NCBI GenBank assembly: GCA_033558025.1
Contig: JAUCEF010000005.1
Span: 248,001-312,000 of the forward strand
Direction: 5' to 3'
DNA: 64,000 nt
Source: Phytophthora sp. 'mugwort'
Taxonomy: Eukaryota; Oomycota; Peronosporomycetes; Peronosporales; Peronosporaceae
Shown here: piece by piece, positions 55,244-63,697 of the stretch
How positions within the stretch are numbered: the stretch's first letter is position 1
Layout: every line of letters begins with the position of its first letter
Made by a program: the position numbers and the translations under genes
Notes under the pieces: model-generated
What the model was told of the DNA's origin: nothing
Database searches by the model: none
The model's input: the letters and a program-made list of their open reading frames with translations, nothing else

Positions 55244-56860
55244 TTATGTTCGCCAGCTCATAGTCCGGCCTGCGTGACAACGCATCGGCAAGCACGTTGA
55301 GCTTGCCAGGCTTGTACTCGACGCGGCAGTTGTGTTCCGCAAAGAATGAGACCCGTCTCGCCATCCATTGGGAAAGATGGGGCGAATTTGTCGCCGTCCG
55401 CAAGATGCGTGATCTGTGTAGATCACAAAGGGCTGCGAGTCCAGGAGATGCACCCGGAATTCGACAAGGTCGTACTTCATGGCAAGCAGTTTCTTGTCAT
55501 GAACGGGGTAGTTTCGTTCGGCAGCCTTAAGCTGCCTGCACTGAAACGCGATCACCCATCCACGTCCTGCAGAATCGTTCTGCAGCAATGCACATCCGAT
55601 TGCATAATGGATGCAACGCAGACGACGCTGAACGGCTTCGGCTCGTCCGGCAGCGCCAGGACAGGCGCCTTTTGAGGGCTTACCTTGACATTGTCAAAGG
55701 CTTCGTGGTGCTCACGCCACAAGTGCCAGTCGGTATTCGTCTTCCGAAAATTCGACAAGGGTCTAGCTAGACCCACGTACCCTTCACTGTACTTGTGGAG
55801 ATAGCTGGCAAAGACCAGACACTTCTTCATGTCCTTCTGGGACCTAGGCATTGGTCAAGCCGAAATGACCTGGGCTTTCTCCGAGTCGGCTCGAACGCCG
55901 ACGTTGCTGATGAAGCAAACCGAGAACTTTGATATCTTGCGCCGCGAAGTCGCGCTTGTCGATGTTGGCATAGAGCTTGTTTGCTCTCATGACCTCAAAT
56001 ACTCAATAGCGGTGCTCCAAATCCACGTCCATAGCCGTCTTGGCTCCATGGGTGGCGATGGACGAAGATGTCTTTCTCGAAGTACGCCTGTGCGCACGCA
56101 CGCAGCGGTCTAAACAACTGCGTGACCAGGTGATTTAAAGTCGTCGGGGCATTCGACAAGCCCTGTGTCATCACAAGCCACTCCCAGACCCTACCGCTCG
56201 GGGCGCTCACTGCGTTGAGCGGGATGTCGCTCTCGCGCATCAGGATCTGGTAATATCCGTCCACCAGATCCAAGACGCTATATAACTCGCATGTGGTTGA
56301 ACAACACATCCTTCCGCGGGATGGGTGTCTGGGCCGGCATCGCCATGCTTGTCAGCTTATTGAACATAAACCAGACACCACTTCCCGTTCGGCTTGCGAA
56401 CGCAGAAGGTTGACGTCGAGCGCGGGGATTTCGATTCCCGCACAATGTTTGCCTTGGCCTTCCCAGTAAGAAGGCATCAACGGCCCGGACCGCTCGCGAT
56501 GCAATGGCCATTGTCTGGCGATACAGTGCTCTTGTGCCCGGCACGAAATCGATCTCATGCCTATCCGACGGTCTGGTGGGAGTTGGGACGGTGGAACTTT
56601 GGACACCACGTCCTCGAACTCTTTCATAATATACACCGGATCCTACGGGTTCTTGATAATTCAGTCCCAAGTGCGAAGCACGCTGGGAGAAGAATGTCTC
56701 CGGGACGTCCTCATCCATAACCGAGGAGGAATTCAAATTCTCAGGAGTGGACTCTTGCTTCAAGAGTACCATCTCCGTGATCTCCCCAACCTTCAGGTTG
56801 GCCAGGGAATTTGTCGGTGCCAACTCGTCGAGGTTCAGGAACTTTAACACCTTGGGCAGC
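55244..56860 (-). pseudogene. Gypsy reverse transcriptase / RNase H remnant
   Basis: RT starts with D-R-H-E-I-D-F-V-P-G-T near 56,545 and contains L-D-L-V-D-G-Y-Y-Q-I near 56,260 and V-M-T-Q-G-L-S-N-A-P near 56,180. The catalytic Y-F-D-D segment is altered: it reads Y-F-E-K-D-I-F-V-H near 56,080, with one extra codon. The thumb and connection (W-H-L-W-R-E-H-H-E-A-F) lie near 55,720 and RNase H (I-A-F-Q-C-R-Q-L, V-I-Y-T-D-H) near 55,550-55,420. Several stops separate the blocks. Confidence 0.8.
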
Positions 56861-57542
56861 GGCTCTAGCTGGATGCCGCCTGCCTTGACCCGATGGCCGG
56901 TCTCGCCGTCGAGGATGTGATAACATCCTTCGACTGGCGGCGTCGGAGGAACCCGGGCCCTGGGTTTGCGGGTCGCTTGAAGCGACTCCAGTTTGAAGTG
57001 ACTCCAGCATCGACTTGCGGTGTCGACAATATCATCAACGGCGACTGCGACGTGGTACTTCGTTACCCGCGTCTGTGGACGTCTGGTTCACGACGTCCAA
57101 AGCCTTTAGGGCTTAAAAGCGGTGATACGCGCTTCCTGTTAACCATGTTCCCCACAGGAAGCGCTTTGTGCGTAATCCTCGCCACTTTCAGTCTGGGTGA
57201 CTTGGTGTGGATCTTGGTGACCCATCTGGTCAGTGACACTCGGCCCTTCCACTCTTGAAGCCTTCGCCGCCGGTCTACTTTCCCAAGAGGGGGGGGGGGG
57301 GGTACAGGACTATCCTCTCAGGACTGCCGCACTCGACCAGGTGCAGCTTCTGCTGCCACCGCTTCTAGGGAGTCGCTCAATACGTCGGCCACTCCCAAAA
57401 ATTCACTGGATGCTCTTGCATCCCGGCGCCCCTTTCGGACGTCACAGTTCCTGGCAGAGGTGGAACATGACTCACCAATGCTCTGCCAGTAACTGCGGGC
57501 TGGCTGGCCCCGATGGCTTTGTTTCGCCAGTCGATCCATGGA

Positions 57543-57806
57543 TCATGTTCCTCGAGTCAGGGCATGCCCAGGATAGTCGTACTTGTCCATCGCTAGGACT
57601 GTAAACTGCTCCATGCTGTCGAAGTCCTCGAGCTTCACAGATAGAACCACATAGATCTTGGGAACAGTAATCACCGTTCCGTCGGCCAGTTGTACCGACA
57701 CTGTCCCGTTGCCTTTGATCTTTCGTAAAGCATCGGTCAACTTGTTGCTGTTCTCCGCAACAGTCTGGCGGCGTGCGAAGTTCTTCGATGCCCCGGAGTC
57801 TATCAA
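57543..57806 (-). pseudogene. Gypsy aspartic protease remnant
   Basis: The retropepsin motif L-I-D-S-G-A-S is at 57806-57786, followed by an 80-codon uninterrupted stretch with V-Q-L-A-D-G-T-V-I and V-V-L-S-V-K-L and the second-lobe hydrophobic triplet F-T-V-L-A-M-D. This is one of the better preserved pieces of the element; the flanking protease-RT linker is out of frame. Confidence 0.65.
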
Positions 57807-57829
57807 GCAAGTCTCAGAAGGGATGAGTT

Positions 57830-58960
57830 TATCCCCTACACTTTACGTGTACTACTAGCAGCCAAACGCTGCCCTTTTCGATTCGAGAGTGCCAAGATTC
57901 GGGGGCTAAGTCTCCATGGTGCGCACCGCCCGCGCACCGCTCATGAAGACTTATATCTTCCCCAGTAGGGCGCCCCGCCCCTACATTTTGTCCTGCGTTC
58001 CCCTACCCGTGGGGTCGCGGCCTCTGCCAGCGACCCTTGAGCGCGATGGGCTTGGGAGGGAATCGCTTTCGTTGTCCCCCCTCAGGACAGCATGTGCCAT
58101 GTGCTCTAGCTTACCACAGCTATAGCAACGAATATCATGCTGCTCGGCGAGCCTAAGTTCCATGGGAACTGGCCCGCTTGGGTCACCGCGACTTGTTCGC
58201 TGCCCCTGGCCACATCGCCGCCGGCGTGCGCGCCTGGTGGTTTGTACTCCTCTTGGAGGGAGATGGACCGCCGTATCCAGAGTATTGGCCCCGAAATAGC
58301 TGGGTGCGGGCCGACCCTACGCTTAGGCCATCCATGAACACCGTCACCTTGATGTGTTTATGGAGTGGGTTTCCCACGAGGGATGAGGTGAGCTCCCGCA
58401 TCTCCCTGAATATACTCGTGCAGCTCATGTCTTCCCTGTTTACATGACAGGAAGCGTGACCGCTGGCGGTACTCATAGTTCGCCGGGAGGAACGCGGCTC
58501 TAAGCTGTTCACACAGCTGAGCCCAGGATGCGAAGCATCCAGGCGTTGTCGCTTCCCGCGAATACGCCGAACTCTTAGCACGCCCGCTAAGATTGGAGAG
58601 GACGAAAGCCACTCGGAGGTGCTCTGAAGAGATGAGAGCCGCATCCATTGCGAGCTCTACTTCTCGCACCCAGAAGTGAAGGTTTTCACCTTACTTCCCT
58701 TCATAAGGGTTTACCTTCAGCCTCAACGGCTTGGGGTAGACCAGTTTCGGCTTTGCGGCCGGAACTTGCAGGTTGCTCCGAACATGTCGATGAGGTTTGC
58801 TCATACATGTCGAACGCGTGACCGTGTTCGACTTCCTCAGCTTGCGTTGACGACGCCAAGCTGCGCAAGGCATCCATACAAAAAACAAAGATGGCAGTCA
58901 TCTTACGAACGGACTCGAACTGTGAATCGTTCAGATGAGGAAACTCATTCCGGTCCATGT
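57830..58960 (-). pseudogene. Gypsy gag remnant
   Basis: Begins M-D-R-N-E-F-P-H-L-N-D. The capsid-like region appears in several frames (E-L-A-M-D-A-A-L near 58,650; L-C-E-Q-L-R-A-A-F near 58,500). The zinc knuckle C-Y-S-C-G-K-L-E-H lies at 58127-58101, but its last cysteine is replaced: the fourth ligand position at 58088-58086 reads valine, caused by a small change that also shifts the frame. Confidence 0.7.
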
Positions 58961-59366
58961 TGCTAGGACCCAAAGGTTTCAGGTAGTAATCCGCGTAGAT
59001 GTGGATTGACTACAAGCGCTATGACGTGTGAAGAGGCACACAACAATATGCACAGGAAGTGTGACTTCCGGAGAGTATACAAAATCTCAGCAATTCACTA
59101 GTCCCTGGCCTGTGGGACTGTTACCAAAATTAGGTAGATTTAAGACTGGATATATTTATAGGTGACCTCTTTAATGCATCTACATACTAACTATTATTCA
59201 CCTATAAAGTACCTAAGATGTTATCCTATTGAGTGGCTCTGAGGTCTTGTACCATATCTGTGGTACCTATCCATGACGTCATAGTGATGTTGGCTACATC
59301 ACTTAATGTACTTGGGTACACTTGCTCTGAAGAGTGACTTGGCACTCTTCATGTAACCCCGTTACA
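58958..59366 (-). repeat. Gypsy LTR
   Basis: The outer end is clear: minus-strand TGTAACGGGGTTACATG begins at 59,366. The inner end is inferred as CTAGCAACA near 58,958, just before TGGACCGGAATGAG, which could be the primer-binding site and also starts gag. Inside are a TATA box (TATAAATATA at 59160-59151, minus strand) and a 9-bp inverted repeat TATAGGTGA / TCACCTATA (59157-59165, 59208-59216). Confidence 0.6.
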
Positions 59367-59382
59367 GTTTTTTTTATCTCAA

Positions 59383-59395
59383 TCTATATAGATCC
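59383..59395 (+). promoter_or_regulatory. TATATAGAT motif upstream of the viral ATPase
   Basis: TCTATATAGATCC ends 20 bases before the ATPase ATG at 59416. The core ATCTATATAGAT is a perfect 12-base palindrome. The same core recurs before the capsid gene and the FGKYK-domain gene. Confidence 0.5.
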
Positions 59396-59415
59396 ATCGA
59401 TTAAAAGACTCGACC

Positions 59416-60090
59416 ATGAGCGCTATTCCAGATTTTGGTGCTTCGTACCGAAAAGTTCAAGTCTGTCGGTATGGGCGATATTCCTGCACTGAGCGTTAAA
59501 AAGCTATTTAGAATGGTTGTCCTTGGGCCCTGATTCAGTGAAAAGAACAACCTCTGCCTTTTTATTCTCAAGCATTCACCTCATGTGTTTGCTCATCTCT
59601 CGATTGCCCGTAATCCACAACAAAAACTGTATGAGTACCACCGCGAAAAGCTTGAAGATTTCATTACTTTTGCTGACCCAGATACACCCCGGAAGTGGAT
59701 CAAGTACATCATACACACATGAGCTCTAACAAACCTGAGCTTGTTATCATAGATGACTATAGCAACGACAAGCTACTTTAGAAGAATATATTTTCCCTTT
59801 ATTTTGCTCGCGGACGTCATTTCAGTTATTTACTATATTCCTAAGCCACAGCTACTTTGCAACCGATAAGATGATACGCTTAAACTCCGAGTATATAGCA
59901 ACCTAAAGGCTAATTCAAAGCGAGATTTGCAGATGGTTGTCAAAGATTTAAATATCAAGGGTGTAGATGATCGCTCAATCGTCTATATTACAATACGGCA
60001 ACAGACAGGAAAGGGCAAATGTTGTTCATCGACTCTCTAGTAGGACAGATCACTTACAATCTCGATCAGCCGATCGTTACTGATCGCTAA
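59416..60090 (+). pseudogene. A32/FtsK-type DNA-packaging ATPase, broken
   Basis: P-loop ATPase that would pump the genome into preformed capsids. ATG at 59416; a one-base shift near 59,458 is needed to stay in frame. The Walker A region (59525-59551) reads G-P-stop-F-S-E-K-N-N-L where a G-x-x-G-x-G-K-T/N pattern is expected: the TGA at 59531-59533 and a Gly-to-Glu change destroy it. A further shift near 59,690 leads to a good Walker B, E-L-V-I-I-D-D-Y-S (59737-59763), followed by a stop at 59778-59780 and the sensor-like region F-A-R-G-R-H (near 59,805). Later parts (K-A-N-S-K-R-D-L, D-Q-P-I-V-T-D) need more shifts and end at TAA 60088-60090. The length of about 225 codons fits PLV and virophage ATPases. 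At least four lesions. Confidence 0.72.
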
Positions 60091-60103
60091 TTCCAGTTCG
60101 AAT

Positions 60104-60262
60104 ATGTCTACCATCATATACGAAAAAGAAATGGTTAGCCTTATAAAAATTGATTCAACTAATCGTGTAGTGATGGATACAACTTGTCGTGGAAATATCA
60201 GTTTCCTGGATCCGCAGCTGATTTTCGTGATGTTGTTTGCGCCGTACGACCAAAAAAAATAG
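60104..60262 (+). CDS. Small viral-region ORF, unknown
   Basis: ORF of 52 codons starting 14 bases after the ATPase stop, containing E-M-V-S-L-I-K-I-D and N-I-S-F-L-D-P-Q. It may be the intact start of a longer broken gene. It ends six bases before the convergent basic-protein gene on the other strand. No family recognised. Confidence 0.3.
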   Translation: MSTIIYEKEMVSLIKIDSTNRVVMDTTCRGNISFLDPQLIFVMLFAPYDQKK

Positions 60263-60267
60263 GATGG

Positions 60268-60590
60268 TCACTGCACATCTTTTTTATCGCTATAATATAA
60301 ATGAACCTGCAACCATAGGTTTCGAACCCCTAGTCTTTTCATAGGCCGTCGTCTAGCCATATGATCTCGGGCTTCTTGCGATCCCTTCACAAATTCCCTT
60401 TTCTTGACAATACCGACACCATAGCGACGACGGACTTCATCACGAAGAGATCTAATTAAATCTCCATGTTCAGGTTTAGTAGTCTTGGTAAGGAGAAGCT
60501 TCTCTCCAGCATCACTGCATCAGTTAAAATACCCTTGCGCTTCGTATAAGCGAGAGCGCATTCGGCTCCTTTCATCACACATGGTCAGAC
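60268..60590 (-). pseudogene. Basic viral-region protein, one internal stop
   Basis: On the minus strand the frame runs without stop from about 60,518 to the TGA at 60270-60268, roughly 83 codons: G-E-K-L-L-L-T-K-T, S-L-R-D-E-V-R-R-R-Y-G-V-G-I-V-K-K, M-A-R-R-R-P-M-K-R-L. An upstream stop near 60,530 and a parallel frame (A-L-A-Y-T-K-R-K-G-I-L-T-D-A-V) show that the true N-terminus is reached by a frameshift. The high Lys/Arg content suggests DNA binding, for example a core protein. The family is not recognised. Confidence 0.4.
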
Positions 60591-61129
60591 GTCCTCCAAG
60601 ATCATTAGTATCACTGACGCTATCATAAATTCCGATACCCGTCATAGATCTGGCTGGGACGGCTGCGGTTGGTTGACCAGCATACGTTGCAAGTGCGGGA
60701 TATCTACATCAGCAACTCGAGACAAAATGCCCGAGTCCTTTGCAATTTTGAAAGGAGATTTGATACCTCCCCAAATTTTCCCCAGATACTCGCTCCATGC
60801 ATACCTCCACCTTGCATGTGCTTGAACGGATAGCCAATCTCTTTTTTCGTAATGCTAACCGAGTTCCTTTACTAAACTTACGAGCTCGAAGAGCTTTAGC
60901 ATATATGATTCAGGATGAAGATGGATTTTTTCGTAATGGCTAACCGAGATCCTTTATCAGACGTACGAGCTCGAAAAAAGGAAAAAGAGCTTTAGCATAT
61001 GATTCAGGATGGAGATGGAGCACCAGCACCATTTACCTCATCCTTACTCAATGATAGAGTGTCTGTCTTGAATGCTTTCTTGAGCTTTGTCTCTGGGATA
61101 GACGCTGAAACTGCTAACTCTTTGAACAT
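60590..61129 (-). pseudogene. Glycine-rich minor structural protein, adenovirus-core-like, broken by a duplication
   Basis: Starts M-F-K-E-L-A-V-S at 61129 and runs 41 codons to a TGA at 61006-61004. Then a basic stretch (A-L-R-A-R-K-F-S-K-G-T-R-L-A-L-R-K-K) and, after frame shifts, G-G-G-M-H-G-A-S-I-W-G-K-F-G-G and S-P-F-K-I-A-K-D-S-G-I-L-S-R-V-A-D, then P-A-R-S-M-T-G-I-G. Short glycine- and basic-rich structural proteins of this kind accompany capsid genes in Polinton-like viruses, where they are compared with adenovirus core or cement proteins. A tandem duplication (60843-60924 and 60927-61018) interrupts the gene. The comparison is by composition and position, not by firm homology. Confidence 0.4.
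60843..61018. repeat. Tandem duplication of 82/92 bp in the viral minor-protein gene
   Basis: Copy 1 (60843-60924) and copy 2 (60927-61018) both start TTTTTCGTAATG, share CTAACCGAG, TACGAGCTCGAA and AGCTTTAGCATAT, and end GATTCAGGATG then AGATGG. Copy 2 has an extra A/G-rich insertion of about ten bases. The copies have diverged, so the duplication is not recent. Confidence 0.75.
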
Positions 61130-61218
61130 CTTGTTTATATTTTTTGTATAATAAAAACTGATTTTATTTAAAGAATTGTTAAGTTAAGTTCTTAAATCTA
61201 TCTAGTTGATAATATATT

Positions 61219-61530
61219 TTATTTTTTTGTAAACAGTACAACCCAATGGTCCCCGTATGTACCTTGGTATTGTTTAGGGTTGTATTTTCCAAGACCATAC
61301 ATGGTAGGATCCACCTCACTCGTACTATTAAAGCGTTCACCGTTGAAGACACAGGTCCAGTGTCCTACATCACGGGTAGGAGGTCTCAATAAAACTAGAT
61401 AGGTACCTTTCTTTGGGAATGGTTTCGTTATCTCGTTTGATTCATATATATTATCCAGATGTACCCCTATTCGATTTGCAAGCTCAATCAGATCTTAATC
61501 ACTCGTAATGGGTTTGGTAAGATCGCTCAT
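61219..61530 (-). pseudogene. Adenain-like maturation protease, broken
   Basis: ORF of 104 codons with one in-frame TAA at codon 12 (61497-61495). M-S-D-L-T-K-P-I-T-S-D and D-L-I-E-L-A-N-R-I-G-V match the usual start of virophage/PLV cysteine proteases. The motif V-G-H-W-T-C near the middle fits the catalytic-histidine region (G-x-H-W-T), and K-Q-Y-Q-G-T-Y-G-D-H near the end fits the Q-x-x-x-x-x-x-C-G segment, but the expected nucleophilic cysteine is not there: the sequence reads D-H-W-V-V-L-F. The only cysteine is the one after H-W-T. The protein is therefore both interrupted and catalytically incomplete. It diverges from the capsid gene across 47 bases. Confidence 0.55.
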
Positions 61531-61549
61531 TATATTTAATTTTCTCAAA

Positions 61550-61563
61550 AGTATATAGATACC
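61550..61563. promoter_or_regulatory. TATATAGAT motif between viral protease and capsid genes
   Basis: AGTATATAGATACC lies 15 bases before the capsid ATG (61578) and, read on the other strand, 20 bases before the protease ATG (61530). The 47-base spacer has room for only one such element, which may serve both genes. Confidence 0.5.
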
Positions 61564-61577
61564 ATATACATTCAACA

Positions 61578-63250
61578 ATGAGTGAAACTCAACTATCCGA
61601 TCCGTATTTATACCGGAATTCGCTCCGAAATTCCGGAGATCAAAGTATCTTCCGGCAAACGTGTACCATTTGTGATCGACCTTAATCAGGGATCGTACCA
61701 GAATGGCGTTATAACTATTGCTGCTACAGCCCAGCTGAATGGAAGTGAAGGATTTGCTTGCCTTCGCGATGCATACATCGTGCTTCCTTACAAAGTCTAA
61801 ATGAAGAATGGTGCTACTGCCCAGACTGGTGCTGCCAATCGTCTCTCTACGCTCAAGTGTGGTAACTGGAATGTCATCAATAACATGTCGCTTGGACTTA
61901 ATGGCAAGACCGCTGTTAGTATGTCGGACTACAAGCTATTTTGGACAATATTCGCGCTCAGACTAGCTACAGTCCTCAGTATGTTGAGAAGCACGGAGCG
62001 GACCACCTTTACCCAGATGCTGCTCAGTCAGCTTTGTATAGTTCTACTGCAAGCTCGACAACGGGAGATGTTTATACTAATACTACTGTGTTCTCATCTT
62101 CATTGCGACAACTGGTACATCTGGTGGTACATCTGTCGTTAACGACGGTCTTGCAAGACATCTGTTGTCGAATCCACCTAATGCTGGCTCTGATTTTTCC
62201 ACTTCGTGGCCTTCGCTTGGCGGAGCTGCCGCTTCTACCACAATATTAAACCAATTGGCGCGTGGTGCTTTTGTAGCTGGTGCTGCTACTGCTAACGCGA
62301 TCGTGGGAACGTGGAACTACATGCTAAAGGTTAAGCTAACAGACCTCCACCCCATCTTTAGAAACTCGACGTCATGGCCAATCCACAAATCCGTCTCCGC
62401 GTCCGAGTCAATCAGGGTCCATCTACTATTGCTGTCGATGATTCGAAAGGGTATGTCGCTGACTAGCACTACTCTTGCCTCTGGTAATACTTGTCCAATA
62501 ATGATTTCTGCTTCTTCTACGTGTAATCCCATGGCTGGAGTCCTTGCTGCTTCTGCCGGTTCAGTATTGCTTGGGTGCTGTTGTCAATGCCCTTGAACCT
62601 ACTGTTGATGGCACTTACATGCTTTTCACTGCTTCTCGTCTATACGTTCCGTTTGTGCATCTTGAGAATCCTCAGGCTATCATCTCAAAGCCAGTTAAGA
62701 AGATTCGATTTAATGAGTGTTATGCACAGTTATTTTATCAGCGTGCTGGTATTGGTAAGCAGTCAACTCAACTGCATGCTTCGTTCGATTAACAACTATC
62801 AGCTTCTATCAAGAACGCCAAGTATGTCATTCTACTGCCTTTTGCTGAACAAACTGGTAGTTTTGCCACTTCTGTTGTTCAAGAGTACCAGAGTCCTTTT
62901 GATAGTGCCCCATGGACCCTACACCGAGGCTGTAGTATCCGAAACTTTAACGTTCATATCGGTTCCCAGCAGACTGTTGATATCAGTCATGATTACGATT
63001 TCTATCACTTTACGAATGAAGTTGCTAAGATTTCTTCGATCAATGGTGATCTCACGCCTGAGCTGATAAATGGATTACTCGACTATCAGATGTGGTCTCT
63101 AACGAACCGTGTGCTCATTGCTGACGTTAGCCGTCTAACCGAGCGTGATGTACCCCAAGCGATTCAGATTCAGGGTTGAAATGCGGGTTGCCAGGGCACC
63201 AACATGATTGTATTGGTTATAAGTGAATAAGAACTATCGTTCGATAGACT
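61578..63250 (+). pseudogene. Major capsid protein (double jelly-roll type), multiply frameshifted
   Basis: ATG at 61578 (M-S-E-T-Q-L-S-D-P). Protein-like text must be followed through changes of frame near 61,610, 61,945, 62,105, 62,365, 62,460 and 62,580, and past stops at 61798-61800 and 62790-62792. Recognisable blocks: G-V-I-T-I-A-A-T-A-Q-L-N-G near the start, Y-M-L-K-V-K-L-T-D-L-H-P-I-F, N-P-Q-I-R-L-R-V-R-V-N-Q-G, V-I-L-L-P-F-A, Y-Q-S-P-F-D-S-A-P-W-T, and a C-terminal segment ending near N-M-I-V-L-V-I-S-E. The S-P-F-D/S-x-x-P motif before a beta-rich end, and the length of about 555 codons, fit capsid proteins of Polinton-like viruses. A stop at 63178-63180 interrupts the last strand; similarity seems to continue to about 63,250. 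Identification is supported by the neighbouring ATPase and protease. Confidence 0.6.
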
Positions 63251-63381
63251 AACCGGGGGATTTTGGAATACTCAACCGCATAGGTTTTCGTTAGTGTTTA
63301 ATCGAGAGGAAAAAAAGCATACATGAGCTTATTGGTAGTCAGCAACCTAACAAAATACCTTATTATCTTAGTGTAATTCCT

Positions 63382-63669
63382 CTAAGGCTTAGGGCGTTTA
63401 TCAATTACGAATTGACTCTTTCGAAGCCAGTCAATATAATCGGGGTCAATTCCACTGATCTGCTAGAGAGACTTACCTCGATATTTCCCCCACGTCATCA
63501 AATATGAACTATCATCGATGAGAAATTTGGAATGTAGGAATATTTTCATATCCTCTCCAATATTTAGACTGGGTTGATTGAATACCCATCGATAATAACT
63601 AGTATCAGAAGAATATACTTCCTCGATCGGCTTGTTCTTGTATTTTCCAAACGTTAGTTCGTTTGACAT
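63382..63669 (-). pseudogene. Protein with two FGKYK/ExoX-C-like domains, one nonsense codon
   Basis: 95 sense codons from ATG 63669 to TAG 63384-63382, with a single internal TAG at 63465-63463. Two copies of a small domain are seen: L-T-F-G-K-Y-K-N-K-P-I-E-E-V then Y-Y-R-W-V-F, and M-T-W-G-K-Y-R-G-K-S-L then D-P-D-Y-I-D-W-L. This G-K-Y/x-G-K...D-x-x-Y-x-x-W-L pattern is that of the DUF3820 / ExoX-like C-terminal domain found in nucleases and in large DNA viruses. The nuclease part itself is absent. Its role is unknown; nucleic-acid binding is a guess. The stop falls between conserved residues of the second domain, so it is a lesion rather than the natural end. Confidence 0.55.
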
Positions 63670-63681
63670 GTTTTCAGTTGG

Positions 63682-63696
63682 ATGTATCTATATACA
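63682..63696 (-). promoter_or_regulatory. TATATAGAT motif upstream of the FGKYK-domain gene
   Basis: On the minus strand TGTATATAGATACAT lies 12 bases before the ATG at 63669, sharing the core TATATAGATAC with the capsid-gene motif. Confidence 0.5.
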
Positions 63697-63697
63697 T

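Larger units (their letters stand above)
53845..59366 (-). mobile_element. Ty3/gypsy retrotransposon, degraded, one LTR
   Basis: On the minus strand from 59,366 the order is LTR, gag with a zinc knuckle, aspartic protease, reverse transcriptase, RNase H, integrase, which is the Metaviridae order (integrase last). All domains carry stops and frameshifts. The element ends near 53,845, right after integrase, where it abuts the plus-strand hAT fragment; its 3' LTR is missing. The segment runs through a 14-G tract at 57289-57302 in the protease-RT interval. Confidence 0.88.

Noticed and set aside
45679..59366. Intact autonomous retrotransposons
   Set aside because: Both LTR elements lack one LTR and carry stops and frameshifts in every enzyme domain, including the altered gypsy RT active site, so neither can move on its own.
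60301..60375. Possible tRNA gene on the minus strand (box-B-like GGTTCGAAACC, box-A-like TGGCTAGACGACGG)
   Set aside because: The acceptor stem can be paired but the T stem is three bases short and there is no valid anticodon arm. The same bases lie inside an 80-codon open minus-strand frame with basic protein-like composition, which explains the sequence better.
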